Assembly (NCBI RefSeq): GCF_000027145.1
Contig: NC_013891.1
Span: 1-64,000, forward strand
Length of the DNA stretch: 64,000 nt
Source: Listeria seeligeri serovar 1/2b str. SLCC3954
GTDB lineage: Bacteria; Bacillota; Bacilli; Lactobacillales; Listeriaceae
Reading direction: 5' to 3'
Shown here: piece by piece, positions 31,414 to 39,493 of the stretch
How positions within the stretch are numbered: the stretch's first letter is position 1
How the letters are laid out: each line of letters begins with the position of its first letter
Notes under the pieces: model-generated
Databases searched by the model: none
What the model was told of the DNA's origin: nothing
Seen by the model: the letters and a program-made list of their open reading frames with translations, nothing else
Position numbers and translations under genes: made by a program

Positions 31414-31752
31414 ATGAAAGTTGAAGGATTACTGGGATTTTTAGGGGCGGCGCTTGGTATTGGATTTAGTTTGATGGTACTAGTTATTCCGGATATTTCA
31501 CAGGCTTTAGAAGAGGAATCGTTTTTCTTCTATATGTTAACAATTGGTTCGCTCGTGCTTTCGGGTGTGGGGCTTGCTGGTTCATTTATTGTTTCACATA
31601 AACCACGTCTTGGTGGAGCGATGATGGTAGCAGCGGCAATTGGTTGTACAATGTCAATATCCATTATGTTCTTACTACCAATCGTATTATTAGCTGTTGG
31701 TGGACTAATTGCACTAATCAATTACGAGGAAGCAGCTTCAGTAGAAGAATAA
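31414..31752 (+). CDS. Small four-helix membrane protein (DUF4064-like)
   Basis: A 112-aa protein with four hydrophobic segments (about residues 5-25, 38-60, 65-85 and 87-104) and a short acidic tail. Its layout is like that of DUF4064 proteins; another protein of this sort lies in the T7SS module at 59891. AAAAGGAG precedes the ATG. It is a single-gene unit that ends at its own terminator. Function unknown. Confidence 0.75.
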   Translation: MKVEGLLGFLGAALGIGFSLMVLVIPDISQALEEESFFFYMLTIGSLVLSGVGLAGSFIVSHKPRLGGAMMVAAAIGCTMSISIMFLLPIVLLAVGGLIALINYEEAASVEE

Positions 31753-31757
31753 AGTAG

Positions 31758-31793
31758 AACCGCTGTACAGGCTTAACTGGACAGCGGTTTTTT
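31758..31793 (+). terminator. Terminator after the four-helix membrane protein gene
   Basis: AACCGCTGT (31758-31766) pairs with ACAGCGGTT (31781-31789), with CAG/CTG pairing inside, followed by T5-6. Confidence 0.93.
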
Positions 31794-31990
31794 GTTAGTG
31801 GATTATGTATGAAATTTCTCGCAGGTTAAAGGTGTGATTTTGGCAACTTTCTTCTATATTAAATCAGTTCTTGGTGTAAGAATTATTTTTTTAAAAGTGG
31901 AGAAATACGTCACAGGTCTGATACAACAGATGTTAACTTGTGGTAAAATGAACTTTGACTTAAAAAAAAAGAAGAGGAAGTGAGTGCCTG

Positions 31991-32650
31991 GTGGATTTTA
32001 TTACCTATATCATTGATTTTATTTTGCACATTGACCAACATTTAGTGGAGATTATAAATAATTTTGGAATTTGGACTTACATCATTTTATTTTTGATTGT
32101 TTTTATAGAAACTGGACTGGTAGTATTTCCGTTTTTACCAGGAGATTCATTATTATTCGCAGCAGGAGCATTATCAGTTTTAGACGGTTCGATTTTACAT
32201 ATTGTCCCGCTTATCATAACTCTATGGCTAGCCGCAGTAATTGGCGATTCAGTAAACTATCAAATCGGTAAAAAAATTGGAACATCCATACCAGAAGATA
32301 GTTGGTTTGGAAAATTAATAAATAAAGAAAAAATGGAAAAAGCAGAAGCATTCTTCAATAAACATGGCGGGAAAACGATTTTTATTGCTAGATTTATGCC
32401 ATTTATCCGTACTTTTGCCCCATTTGTTGCTGGTGCGAGCCGGATGAATTACCGTTATTTCTTGAATTATAATATTTTAGGAGCGACTGTTTGGGTATTA
32501 CTTTGTACGCTTGCAGGCTATTTCTTCGGGAACTTCCCGATAGTTAAAGATAACTTTTCATTAGTAGTCATCGGAATTATTGTTGTTTCTGTTATTCCAA
32601 TGGTTGTATCATTCATTAAAAGTAAAATGGACAAGAAAAATGCGGATTAA
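31991..32650 (+). CDS. DedA-family membrane protein
   Basis: A 219-aa integral membrane protein of the DedA/SNARE-associated family, which are scramblase-like or transporter proteins needed for membrane homeostasis and lipid-carrier recycling. Family motifs: the F/ETGLVVFPFLPGDSLLFAAGAL block near residues 40-60 and the FxxRFxPxxRTFxPxxAGxxxM element (ARFMPFIRTFAPFVAGASRM). GTG 31991 is the start, with GAGGAAGTGA upstream. It precedes arcA with a 78-nt gap that contains a Noc-site palindrome. Confidence 0.93.
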   Translation: MDFITYIIDFILHIDQHLVEIINNFGIWTYIILFLIVFIETGLVVFPFLPGDSLLFAAGALSVLDGSILHIVPLIITLWLAAVIGDSVNYQIGKKIGTSIPEDSWFGKLINKEKMEKAEAFFNKHGGKTIFIARFMPFIRTFAPFVAGASRMNYRYFLNYNILGATVWVLLCTLAGYFFGNFPIVKDNFSLVVIGIIVVSVIPMVVSFIKSKMDKKNAD

Positions 32651-32666
32651 TTTTCCGTGTTTTTTT

Positions 32667-32680
32667 ATTTCCCGGGAAAT
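32667..32680. promoter_or_regulatory. Noc-binding sequence (exact) between dedA and arcA
   Basis: ATTTCCCGGGAAAT, identical to the palindromic Noc-binding sequence of B. subtilis and to the site at 13535. Confidence 0.65.
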
Positions 32681-32728
32681 GGAGCGAATAAATAACTTGT
32701 TTTTGGGGTAAGTGCATAGGAAGAGGTG

Positions 32729-33958
32729 ATGGAAGTGGAAAATATATTAAACATTACATCCGAAATTGGCAAACTGCGGACTGTGCTAGTAAAACGACCA
32801 GGTTCTGAGCTTGAAAATATCACACCAGAGTATTTGCACTCATTATTATTTGACGATATCCCGTATTTAAAAATGATGCAAAAAGAGCATGATTATTTTG
32901 TGAAAACAATGCAAGACGCCCAAATCGAGGTTTTATATTTAGAGAATCTAGCAGCAGAAGCATTGCGCGAATCAGGCGACAAAGAAATATTTCTTACAAA
33001 AATGATTCAAGAGTCGAGTCAATTGGATGCAAGTGCACTATATGTTCGTGACTACTTAATGTCTTTTGATGAAAAAGACATGATAAAAAAATTAATGTCA
33101 GGCGTAAAAAAATCGGAAATTCCAGCTCGGAAAAAGAAACATCTAAACGAAATGATGGAAAATCAGTATCCATTTTTCTTAGATCCGCTCCCGAATTTAT
33201 ATTTTACTAGAGACCCAGCAGCCGTTATTGGAAATGGCGTGACAATTAATAAAATGTTCCAGCCGGCCAGACGAAGAGAGTCCATGTTTATGGAACTTAT
33301 CTTGCAACATCATCCTAGATTTAGTAAGCAGGAAATCCCGATTTGGACTGATAGAGAGGCACAATTTCCAATGGAAGGTGGAGATGAGCTGATTTTAAAC
33401 AAGGAAACGATTCTTATCGGTGTTTCTGAACGAACAGATGCACGAGCAGTGGAACAGCTTGCGGAAAATTTATTTAGTAGAGAAACTCAAATTAAGCGAG
33501 TACTTGCTGTTGAAATCCCAGAAACAAGATCATTTATGCATTTAGATACTGTCTTTACAATGGTGAATTACGATCAGTTTACGATTCATCCGGCAATTCA
33601 GAATCAACAAGGCGAATTGAACGTCTATATTTTGGAGCAAGGGGATAATGGCCTCGAAATCACTTCGCGTAAAGACTTTCAGCGTGTAATGGCAGAAGTT
33701 CTTGAAGTACCAGAAGTAGATTTCATTCCGTGTGGAGGCGAAGATGTCATTGTTTCAGCCAGAGAACAGTGGAATGACGGGGCGAATACACTCGCGATTG
33801 CCCCGGGAGAAGTGATTACATATGATAGAAATCAAGTATCAAATGAACTGCTGAGAAGCGCAGGAATTAAAGTTCATGAAGTAATTAGTTCGGAGCTTTC
33901 TAGAGGTCGAGGCGGTCCGAGATGTATGTCGATGCCGCTTGTTAGAGAAAATCTATAA
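32729..33958 (+). CDS. arcA: Arginine deiminase
   Basis: Hydrolyses arginine to citrulline and ammonia, giving acid tolerance and, with later enzymes, ATP. The 409-aa protein has [10 protein letters not shown], the EGGDE loop, [10 protein letters not shown] and the catalytic Cys399 in [12 protein letters not shown] 32729 is used, with AGGAAGAGG directly upstream; GTG at 32726 is also in frame. No arcB, arcC or arcD lies beside it, as in Listeria generally, where they are elsewhere in the genome. Confidence 0.96.
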   Translation: MEVENILNITSEIGKLRTVLVKRPGSELENITPEYLHSLLFDDIPYLKMMQKEHDYFVKTMQDAQIEVLYLENLAAEALRESGDKEIFLTKMIQESSQLDASALYVRDYLMSFDEKDMIKKLMSGVKKSEIPARKKKHLNEMMENQYPFFLDPLPNLYFTRDPAAVIGNGVTINKMFQPARRRESMFMELILQHHPRFSKQEIPIWTDREAQFPMEGGDELILNKETILIGVSERTDARAVEQLAENLFSRETQIKRVLAVEIPETRSFMHLDTVFTMVNYDQFTIHPAIQNQQGELNVYILEQGDNGLEITSRKDFQRVMAEVLEVPEVDFIPCGGEDVIVSAREQWNDGANTLAIAPGEVITYDRNQVSNELLRSAGIKVHEVISSELSRGRGGPRCMSMPLVRENL

Positions 33959-34010
33959 TTAAGCTAAAAAAACAGGATTCTTGCTGGAAAAACGACTTTC
34001 GTTAAAACTA

Positions 34011-34239
34011 TTGTCGGCTATTATGGAGATGTGTTATAGTGTTTTCAAACCAGAAAGATTTGAGAAATATCTTGCTGGTTAGTGAGGGCTATGATATAAT
34101 ATTTTATTGTGAGTAATTATAAATTATTCCTTGCTCGCTCTTGATTTGAAGGCTTGCTAAAGGCAGTCGGAATTTCGAGGATATGGTGTGTTTTCACATC
34201 TATCAGAGCCGCTTAAGACCACAAGGAGGTGTAGAGTAG
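34011..34239 (+). promoter_or_regulatory. rpsF-ssb-rpsR promoters and leader
   Basis: There are two promoters: TTGTCG (34011), 18 nt, TATAGT (34035-34040); and TTGCTG (34072), 17 nt, TATAAT (34095-34100). The second leaves a leader of about 130 nt, rich in possible pairing (GGTGTGTTTTCACAT at 34185-34199 and GAGCCGC after it). In many bacteria the leader of this operon binds the S6:S18 dimer and represses it; a CCG-containing element at 34210 may be that site, but I could not fold it. Confidence 0.65.
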
Positions 34240-34533
34240 ATGGCTAGAAAGTACGAAATTATGTACATTATTCGCCCTAATATTGAAGAAGATGAGAAAA
34301 AAGCTGTTGTTGAACGCTTTGACGGAATCTTAACTGAAAATGGCGCGGAGATCATCGAATCAAAAGAATGGGGTAAACGTCGATTAGCATATGAAATCAA
34401 TGACTATCGTGACGGTTTTTACCACATCGTGAAATTAAATGCTGATAAAGCAGATTCTATCAACGAATTTGACCGTTTAGCAAAAATTTCTGATGATATC
34501 GTTCGTCACATGGTAATTAAAGAAGAAGCTTAA
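34240..34533 (+). CDS. rpsF: Ribosomal protein S6
   Basis: A 97-aa 30S subunit protein that binds 16S rRNA as a pair with S18. The N-terminus [14 protein letters not shown] and the [21 protein letters not shown] segment are standard. The Shine-Dalgarno AAGGAGGTG lies before the ATG. It is the first gene of the rpsF-ssb-rpsR operon. Confidence 0.98.
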
Positions 34534-34589
34534 GAACTTATTCAAGGTTTGAGACCTTGATTTACTAAACGAGAGGAGGTTGGTTTTGC

Positions 34590-35132
34590 ATGATGAATCG
34601 TGTTGTACTCGTAGGACGCTTAACTAAAGATCCTGAATTACGTTACACTCCAGCTGGTGTGGCTGTTGCGACTTTTACACTTGCTGTAAATCGTACTTTC
34701 ACTAACCAACAAGGAGAACGAGAAGCTGACTTTATTAATTGTGTTGTTTGGCGTAAACCAGCAGAAAACGTTGCTAATTTCCTGAAGAAGGGAAGCATGG
34801 CAGGCGTTGACGGCCGCGTTCAAACTCGTAATTACGAGGGAAATGACGGTAAACGTGTTTATGTGACAGAAATTGTGGCTGAGAGTGTTCAATTCCTTGA
34901 ACCGCGTAATTCTAATAGTGGCGGCGGAAATAACTATCAAGGTGGCAATACTACTAACAACAGTAATTATAATAATGGTGGAAATAATTTCGGACAAGCA
35001 CCTACTAATAACGGTGGATTCGCACAGGACCAGCAACAATCTCAAAATCAAAATCATCAATCCACTAACAATGATCCTTTTGCAAGTGATGGTAAGCCAA
35101 TCGACATTTCTGATGACGATTTGCCATTCTAA
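34590..35132 (+). CDS. ssb: Single-stranded DNA-binding protein
   Basis: A 180-aa SSB that protects single-stranded DNA and recruits repair proteins. The OB fold spans residues 1-105 ([46 protein letters not shown]). A flexible Asn/Gly/Gln-rich linker follows, and the acidic tip DISDDDLPF is the protein-interaction motif. GGAGG lies 11 nt before the ATG at 34590. It is cotranscribed with the two ribosomal genes. Confidence 0.98.
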   Translation: MMNRVVLVGRLTKDPELRYTPAGVAVATFTLAVNRTFTNQQGEREADFINCVVWRKPAENVANFLKKGSMAGVDGRVQTRNYEGNDGKRVYVTEIVAESVQFLEPRNSNSGGGNNYQGGNTTNNSNYNNGGNNFGQAPTNNGGFAQDQQQSQNQNHQSTNNDPFASDGKPIDISDDDLPF

Positions 35133-35174
35133 TTCATGTTAGCGGTTTGAACTTTAAGATAGGAGGAATTTTCA

Positions 35175-35414
35175 ATGGCTGGAGGACGCAGAGGCGGACG
35201 CCGTCGGAAAAAAGTATGTTACTTTACTTCCAATGGTATTACGCATATCGACTATAAAGATGTAGAACTTCTTAAAAAATTCGTTTCCGAACGTGGTAAA
35301 ATTTTACCTCGTCGTGTAACTGGAACAAGCGCTAAATATCAACGTAAACTTACTGTTGCTATCAAACGCTCACGCCAAATGGCTTTACTACCATTTGTTG
35401 CTGAAGAAAAATAA
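35175..35414 (+). CDS. rpsR: Ribosomal protein S18
   Basis: A 79-aa basic 30S protein, partner of S6. The [23 protein letters not shown] and [13 protein letters not shown] segments are conserved. ATAGGAGGAA precedes the ATG. It closes the rpsF operon at the terminator at 35424. Confidence 0.98.
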   Translation: MAGGRRGGRRRKKVCYFTSNGITHIDYKDVELLKKFVSERGKILPRRVTGTSAKYQRKLTVAIKRSRQMALLPFVAEEK

Positions 35415-35423
35415 GTTAATTTT

Positions 35424-35456
35424 AACAGTCTAGAATTCGTTTCTAGGCTGTTTTTT
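35424..35456 (+). terminator. Terminator of the rpsF operon
   Basis: AACAGTCTAGAA (35424-35435) pairs with TTCTAGGCTGTT (35441-35452) with one wobble, followed by T. Confidence 0.92.
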
Positions 35457-35567
35457 ATAAAAGTAGACCTTAAGACCATAAAACTTAGGGCTTAAGAATG
35501 ACGTTTGTGATAAAAATTCATGTTATTATTTTTATAGAAGTTAAAAAAACACACAGGGGGCAACAAA

Positions 35568-36179
35568 ATGTATAAGAAATTAGCAACAGTAGGGATGACG
35601 GTATTATTAGTAGGAGCTTTGTCAGCATGTAGTTTCGGTGACGACAACAATTCATCTTCAAATAATAGCAGCGAAGAAACAAGCAAGAGCAGCAGTAGCG
35701 AAAACAGTTCATCATCAGAAAGCTTACAAAAGAAAAGCTTTGATATGAGCTACGAAGATGCAGTCAATGCATTTAAAGAAAAACATAGTGATGCAGAAAT
35801 TTCTAGTGTAGAATTAGAAAAAAGCCTAGGAAAATATGTATACACTGTCGATGGTATAGCAGATGATAATGAATATGAAATGAAATTCAATGCTGACACC
35901 AAAGAACAATTAAGTGATGAAACAGATCGACTTGACTCAGAAGATGCTGGTGGAGTTGAAAAAGCAAACGAAAAACTTGATTTAGACGGAATTAAAACAC
36001 CGCAAGAAGCAATGGATAAAGCAGTCAGCGAACAAGCTGGAGATGTTACAAGCTGGACTATTGAAAGAGAATTAGATACAACTTATTATGAAGTAACAGT
36101 GAAACAAGATAACAATAAGTATGAAATTAAATTAAACGCAAAAACATTAGAAGTTCTTCAAACAGAACAAGACGACTAA
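35568..36179 (+). CDS. PepSY-domain lipoprotein
   Basis: A 203-aa exported lipoprotein with signal peptide and lipobox LSAC (lipidated Cys21). A low-complexity Ser/Asn/Glu linker (residues 28-55) follows, and then two PepSY-like units (about 58-125: SYEDAVNAFKEKHSDAEISSVELE; and 140-203: PQEAMDKAVSEQAGDVTSWTIER). PepSY domains are thought to inhibit peptidases or sense the cell envelope; the target here is unknown. GGGGG precedes the ATG. It is a single gene with its own terminator. Confidence 0.88.
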   Translation: MYKKLATVGMTVLLVGALSACSFGDDNNSSSNNSSEETSKSSSSENSSSSESLQKKSFDMSYEDAVNAFKEKHSDAEISSVELEKSLGKYVYTVDGIADDNEYEMKFNADTKEQLSDETDRLDSEDAGGVEKANEKLDLDGIKTPQEAMDKAVSEQAGDVTSWTIERELDTTYYEVTVKQDNNKYEIKLNAKTLEVLQTEQDD

Positions 36180-36190
36180 TATAACAAGAA

Positions 36191-36227
36191 AACAACCTCT
36201 GAGCATTTACTTAGAGGTTGTTTTTTT
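36191..36227 (+). terminator. Terminator after the PepSY lipoprotein gene
   Basis: AACAACCTCT (36191-36200) pairs with the arm AGAGGTTGTT (36213-36222), with T7 at the end. Confidence 0.93.
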
Positions 36228-36433
36228 ATGGGAAATACCATTATAATTGAACATTAATATAGGAAATTAATCCCTGTAACAGTAACTTTTTACTCATTTG
36301 AAAATTCTGAATTGTATTCAAAAAATGGCTAATTTTGCTCTTTTTTAGTCGTTCATGACAAGAATCGGACATTTCATTACATTTTTGGTTATTATAGGTA
36401 ATTTCGTTGTAAAATATTAGTGGAGGTGATTAG

Positions 36434-37048
36434 TTGAGTAATTTTACTGCTAAAATCCCTTTGTCAGAAAGAATGGCAGATATTTTGATTTCAAAAGATC
36501 GCTGGAAAGATGACGAAGAAGGTTATTTAAAAGTAAAATATGGGCTGGAAATAATTTTAATTAATGTCATGAAGTTTGCTATCGTATACGGTATTGCCTT
36601 AGTAACGGGGGTTTTACTGCAAACTATGACGGTACATCTGTCATATTTATGGCTTAGACGTTATTCTTTTGGACTGCACGCGACAAAAACATTGAATTGT
36701 ACATTAATAAGCTTAACGATGTTTGTGCTCACACCATGGATTTTTCAAAACGTACTTTCTAATAATTGGATTGTTTTAGGCACATTTGCATTTATACTAC
36801 TCAACATGTTTTTATTCGCTCCAGCAGATACAGAGAATTTGCCATTAATTGGTGAAGGACATCGAAAGAAATTAAAAAGAAAAGCGATGATAGGAACACT
36901 GATTTTAACGGGAATCACGTTGCTAATACCATTCGCTGAGATGAAAACATTGATCATGATAGGTTCTTTGTTTCAAGTAGTCAGTATTAATCCACTTACG
37001 TATAAACTATTAAGAAGGAGGTATCGGAACTATGAAAAATATGAATAA
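36434..37048 (+). CDS. agrB: Accessory gene regulator protein AgrB (AgrD-processing peptidase)
   Basis: A membrane cysteine peptidase (204 aa) that cuts AgrD and cyclises the autoinducing peptide. The catalytic pair His82 and Cys89 is seen in FGLHATKTLNCTL. About six hydrophobic segments follow the helical N-terminus. The start is TTG 36434 with a strong GGAGGTGAT upstream. The last 17 nt overlap agrD. The upstream region (36228-36433) has TTGGTT and TAAAAT boxes at 36385 and 36410 that may form the agr promoter. Confidence 0.95.
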   Translation: MSNFTAKIPLSERMADILISKDRWKDDEEGYLKVKYGLEIILINVMKFAIVYGIALVTGVLLQTMTVHLSYLWLRRYSFGLHATKTLNCTLISLTMFVLTPWIFQNVLSNNWIVLGTFAFILLNMFLFAPADTENLPLIGEGHRKKLKRKAMIGTLILTGITLLIPFAEMKTLIMIGSLFQVVSINPLTYKLLRRRYRNYEKYE

Positions 37049-37193
37049 TAAAGTTGGGAAATTCCTTTCTAAAAAATTAGAAGAACAATCCATGAAAGTT
37101 GCGGATTCTTCTATGAGTAAAGCTTGCTTCATGTTTGTATACGAACCGAAGAGTCCTTTCGTAAAGATGCAGGAAAAAAAAGAAAATAAATAA
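37032..37193 (+). CDS. agrD: AgrD autoinducing peptide precursor
   Basis: A 53-aa precursor. An amphipathic N-terminal leader (MKNMNNKVGKFLSKKLEEQS) is followed by the AIP region SSMSKACFMFVYEPKSP and an acidic/basic C-terminal tail. The Listeria AIP is the ring peptide CFMFV, here Cys32 to Val36. ATG 37032 lies in the end of agrB and has AGGAGGTAT upstream. Confidence 0.95.
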   Translation: MKNMNNKVGKFLSKKLEEQSMKVADSSMSKACFMFVYEPKSPFVKMQEKKENK

Positions 37194-37284
37194 ATTTAAA
37201 ACTGTATAACCTCAAAATTCATGCTAAAATAAAAAGAAGGCATACATATATAAACATAAGATTTTAAGACAGTGGAGGACCAAT

Positions 37285-38580
37285 ATGTTTAGTATTTTGA
37301 TGGCGTTTATACAGTTAACGGGTATTTTTATAGCAATTCAGATTTTGACGAATAAAGTGTTCTCGGTTAAAGAGGGAGTGGTTACCGTAGCAATTGCTAT
37401 GTTAGCCTTCCCTTTATTTACTTTAGTCCAATATTGGTCGATGATATTTGTATTGGTGATTTTTGTAAGTGCATTGTATTGGAAAAACAAAAGTATTGTT
37501 GCTTCTGCCTCCATTACACTTGCTGTTATTATTTTGCTTACTATTAGTGATTCTATAGTAGGTTTTGTTTTAGTACCTGTTTTAAACTTTAAATACGAAG
37601 ACATATTTAATGAATTACTACCAACAATAATATATTGCGTAGGAATGCTTGCAAACTTGTTGGTGTTTTCGTATGTACTTAGAAAGTTAATTGGGAAAAT
37701 TAATATAATAAGATTCGTGAAAAATCGAAAATATGCGTACATTATTTTATCTATTGTTACGCTTACGGTATTAGCGTTTTATTTGAATATTTACGCTGGT
37801 TCTTTGGCTGGATATGATAGCACTATTTTGAAAACGAATACGTTAATTTTCACAGGATATACTATTTTATTAATTGTTATTGTGACGGTTGTGCTTAGAA
37901 CAGCAACTAACGAACTAAAAGTACAGAATCAGAAAGAGCAGCTTGAACAGTTGCAGGATTATGTTACTACCCTAGAATCCTTGCATAGAGAAATGAGAGT
38001 TTTTCGTCATGATTATGTCAATATTCTTTCGACACTTGTAGGATATATTGATAATAATGATATGCCAGGTTTGAAGTTTTACTTTGAAAATAATATTGTA
38101 CCTATAAATAAAACAATTGAATCGAATAACTATAAAATTTCATTGCTTCAAAATATTCACGTTATTGAACTTAAGGGACTTTTAGCAGTTAAATTGATTC
38201 GCGCGCAAGAACTAAAAATTGATGCGATTTTGGAAGTTGTTGAACCAATTGATAAAATTGCAATGGATAGCATAGATTTGTGTAAAGCGGTGGGGATTTT
38301 ACTAGATAACGCTGTTGAAGCGGCCCTAACTTGCGAAAATCCTGTTATTCGAATTGCGTTTGTCAAAAAAGGTGACAGTATACTGATTGTGTTCGCTAAT
38401 AGCTTGCCAATGAATATGCCACCGGTTTATAAAATATTTGAAGAAGGTTTCTCCACAAAAGGCGAAGGACGTGGTCTGGGTCTTGCTAGTTTGCGCGAAA
38501 TTATGCAGAAGTATTCGCATGTTGCCTTAGATACAAAAGTGACAAATAGAGAAGTTATTCAAGAATTAGAAATTATGTAG
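37285..38580 (+). CDS. agrC: Sensor histidine kinase AgrC
   Basis: The membrane receptor for the AIP (431 aa). Six transmembrane segments occupy residues 1-205. The dimerisation helix carries phospho-His242 in FRHDYVNIL, the N box is GILLDNAVEAAL, and the G box is GRGLGLASL. It belongs to the HPK10 family, which signals through LytTR regulators. GGAGG precedes ATG 37285. It is followed by agrA after 18 nt. Confidence 0.96.
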   Translation: MFSILMAFIQLTGIFIAIQILTNKVFSVKEGVVTVAIAMLAFPLFTLVQYWSMIFVLVIFVSALYWKNKSIVASASITLAVIILLTISDSIVGFVLVPVLNFKYEDIFNELLPTIIYCVGMLANLLVFSYVLRKLIGKINIIRFVKNRKYAYIILSIVTLTVLAFYLNIYAGSLAGYDSTILKTNTLIFTGYTILLIVIVTVVLRTATNELKVQNQKEQLEQLQDYVTTLESLHREMRVFRHDYVNILSTLVGYIDNNDMPGLKFYFENNIVPINKTIESNNYKISLLQNIHVIELKGLLAVKLIRAQELKIDAILEVVEPIDKIAMDSIDLCKAVGILLDNAVEAALTCENPVIRIAFVKKGDSILIVFANSLPMNMPPVYKIFEEGFSTKGEGRGLGLASLREIMQKYSHVALDTKVTNREVIQELEIM

Positions 38581-38598
38581 AAGAATGGGGATGATTTT

Positions 38599-39327
38599 AT
38601 GCTACCGGTTTTTATTTGTGAAGATAACAGAATGCAAAGAGAAAGACTAACAAAATATATTGAAGACTATATTATGGTTGAACATTTTGATATGAAGTTG
38701 GAACTTTCGACGGGAGATCCATTTGAGTTAGTGTCACGAATGCCTAGACATCAAGGAATGGGCTTGTATTTCTTAGATATTGATTTAGGACAACCAGATA
38801 TGAATGGTTTTGAACTGGCTCAAGAAATCCGCAAATTTGATCCACGAGGGTTCATCATTTTCATTACGACGCATGCGGAACTTAGTTATATGACATTCAC
38901 CTATAAAGTGGAAGCGCTCGATTATATCATTAAAGACGATATTGACACGCTTCATGACCGTGTTTTGGCTTGTATGAAGCAAGCGGAAGAACGGGTTTCG
39001 AACGACCAAGATATGCAGAAATATTTTACGTTTAAAGTTTCGGATAAGAAGATAATTCATGAACTTTTAGATGATATTTTGTTTTTCGAGACAGCGCCAA
39101 CCATTCATAAAGTGATTTTACATGGGAAAAATCGCCAAGTGGAGTTTTATGGCAAGTTGAAAAGTATTGAAAAAATGTTGGATGAGTCATTTTATCGATG
39201 TCATCGTTCCTACATTGTAAATAAGAAAAATATTCATGAGCTAGATGCAACAAAAGGAGTCGTGAAAATGTCCAACGGCGAAAATTGTTATGCATCATCT
39301 AAATTAATTAAGAGCTTGAGTTTATAA
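38599..39327 (+). CDS. agrA: Response regulator AgrA
   Basis: A 242-aa response regulator with a receiver domain (phosphoacceptor Asp60 in YFLDIDLG) and a C-terminal LytTR DNA-binding domain (about residues 140-240; ending in the HRSYIVNKKNI element). Once phosphorylated by AgrC it activates agr transcription and, directly or indirectly, biofilm and virulence genes. GGGGATG lies before ATG 38599. It is the last gene of agrBDCA. Confidence 0.96.
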   Translation: MLPVFICEDNRMQRERLTKYIEDYIMVEHFDMKLELSTGDPFELVSRMPRHQGMGLYFLDIDLGQPDMNGFELAQEIRKFDPRGFIIFITTHAELSYMTFTYKVEALDYIIKDDIDTLHDRVLACMKQAEERVSNDQDMQKYFTFKVSDKKIIHELLDDILFFETAPTIHKVILHGKNRQVEFYGKLKSIEKMLDESFYRCHRSYIVNKKNIHELDATKGVVKMSNGENCYASSKLIKSLSL

Positions 39328-39353
39328 AAGTGGCCTTCTGGGTCGCTTTTTTT
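39326..39353 (+). terminator. Terminator of the agr operon
   Basis: AAAAGTGGCC (39327-39336) pairs with GGTCGCTTTT (39341-39350) with two wobble pairs, followed by T. Confidence 0.8.
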
Positions 39354-39493
39354 GTCTAAACGTAAGCTTGGATTTGAAGAAATGCGGATTTATAGGTAAA
39401 ATAATAGTGGTGAATTGTTGGTTAGGTTTATGTTATGATATAGTTACTCAAATTCAGACAAAACGGATGTAAAAAAATGGGGAGCTGGATGAA

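Noticed and set aside
31921-31950. PrfA-box-like TTAAC...GGTAA upstream of dedA
   Set aside because: It does not fit the TTAACANNTGTTAA consensus well enough.
33796-33809. CCCCGGG-containing stretch in arcA considered as a third exact Noc site
   Set aside because: The flanks do not match ATTTCCCGGGAAAT; only the GC core is shared.
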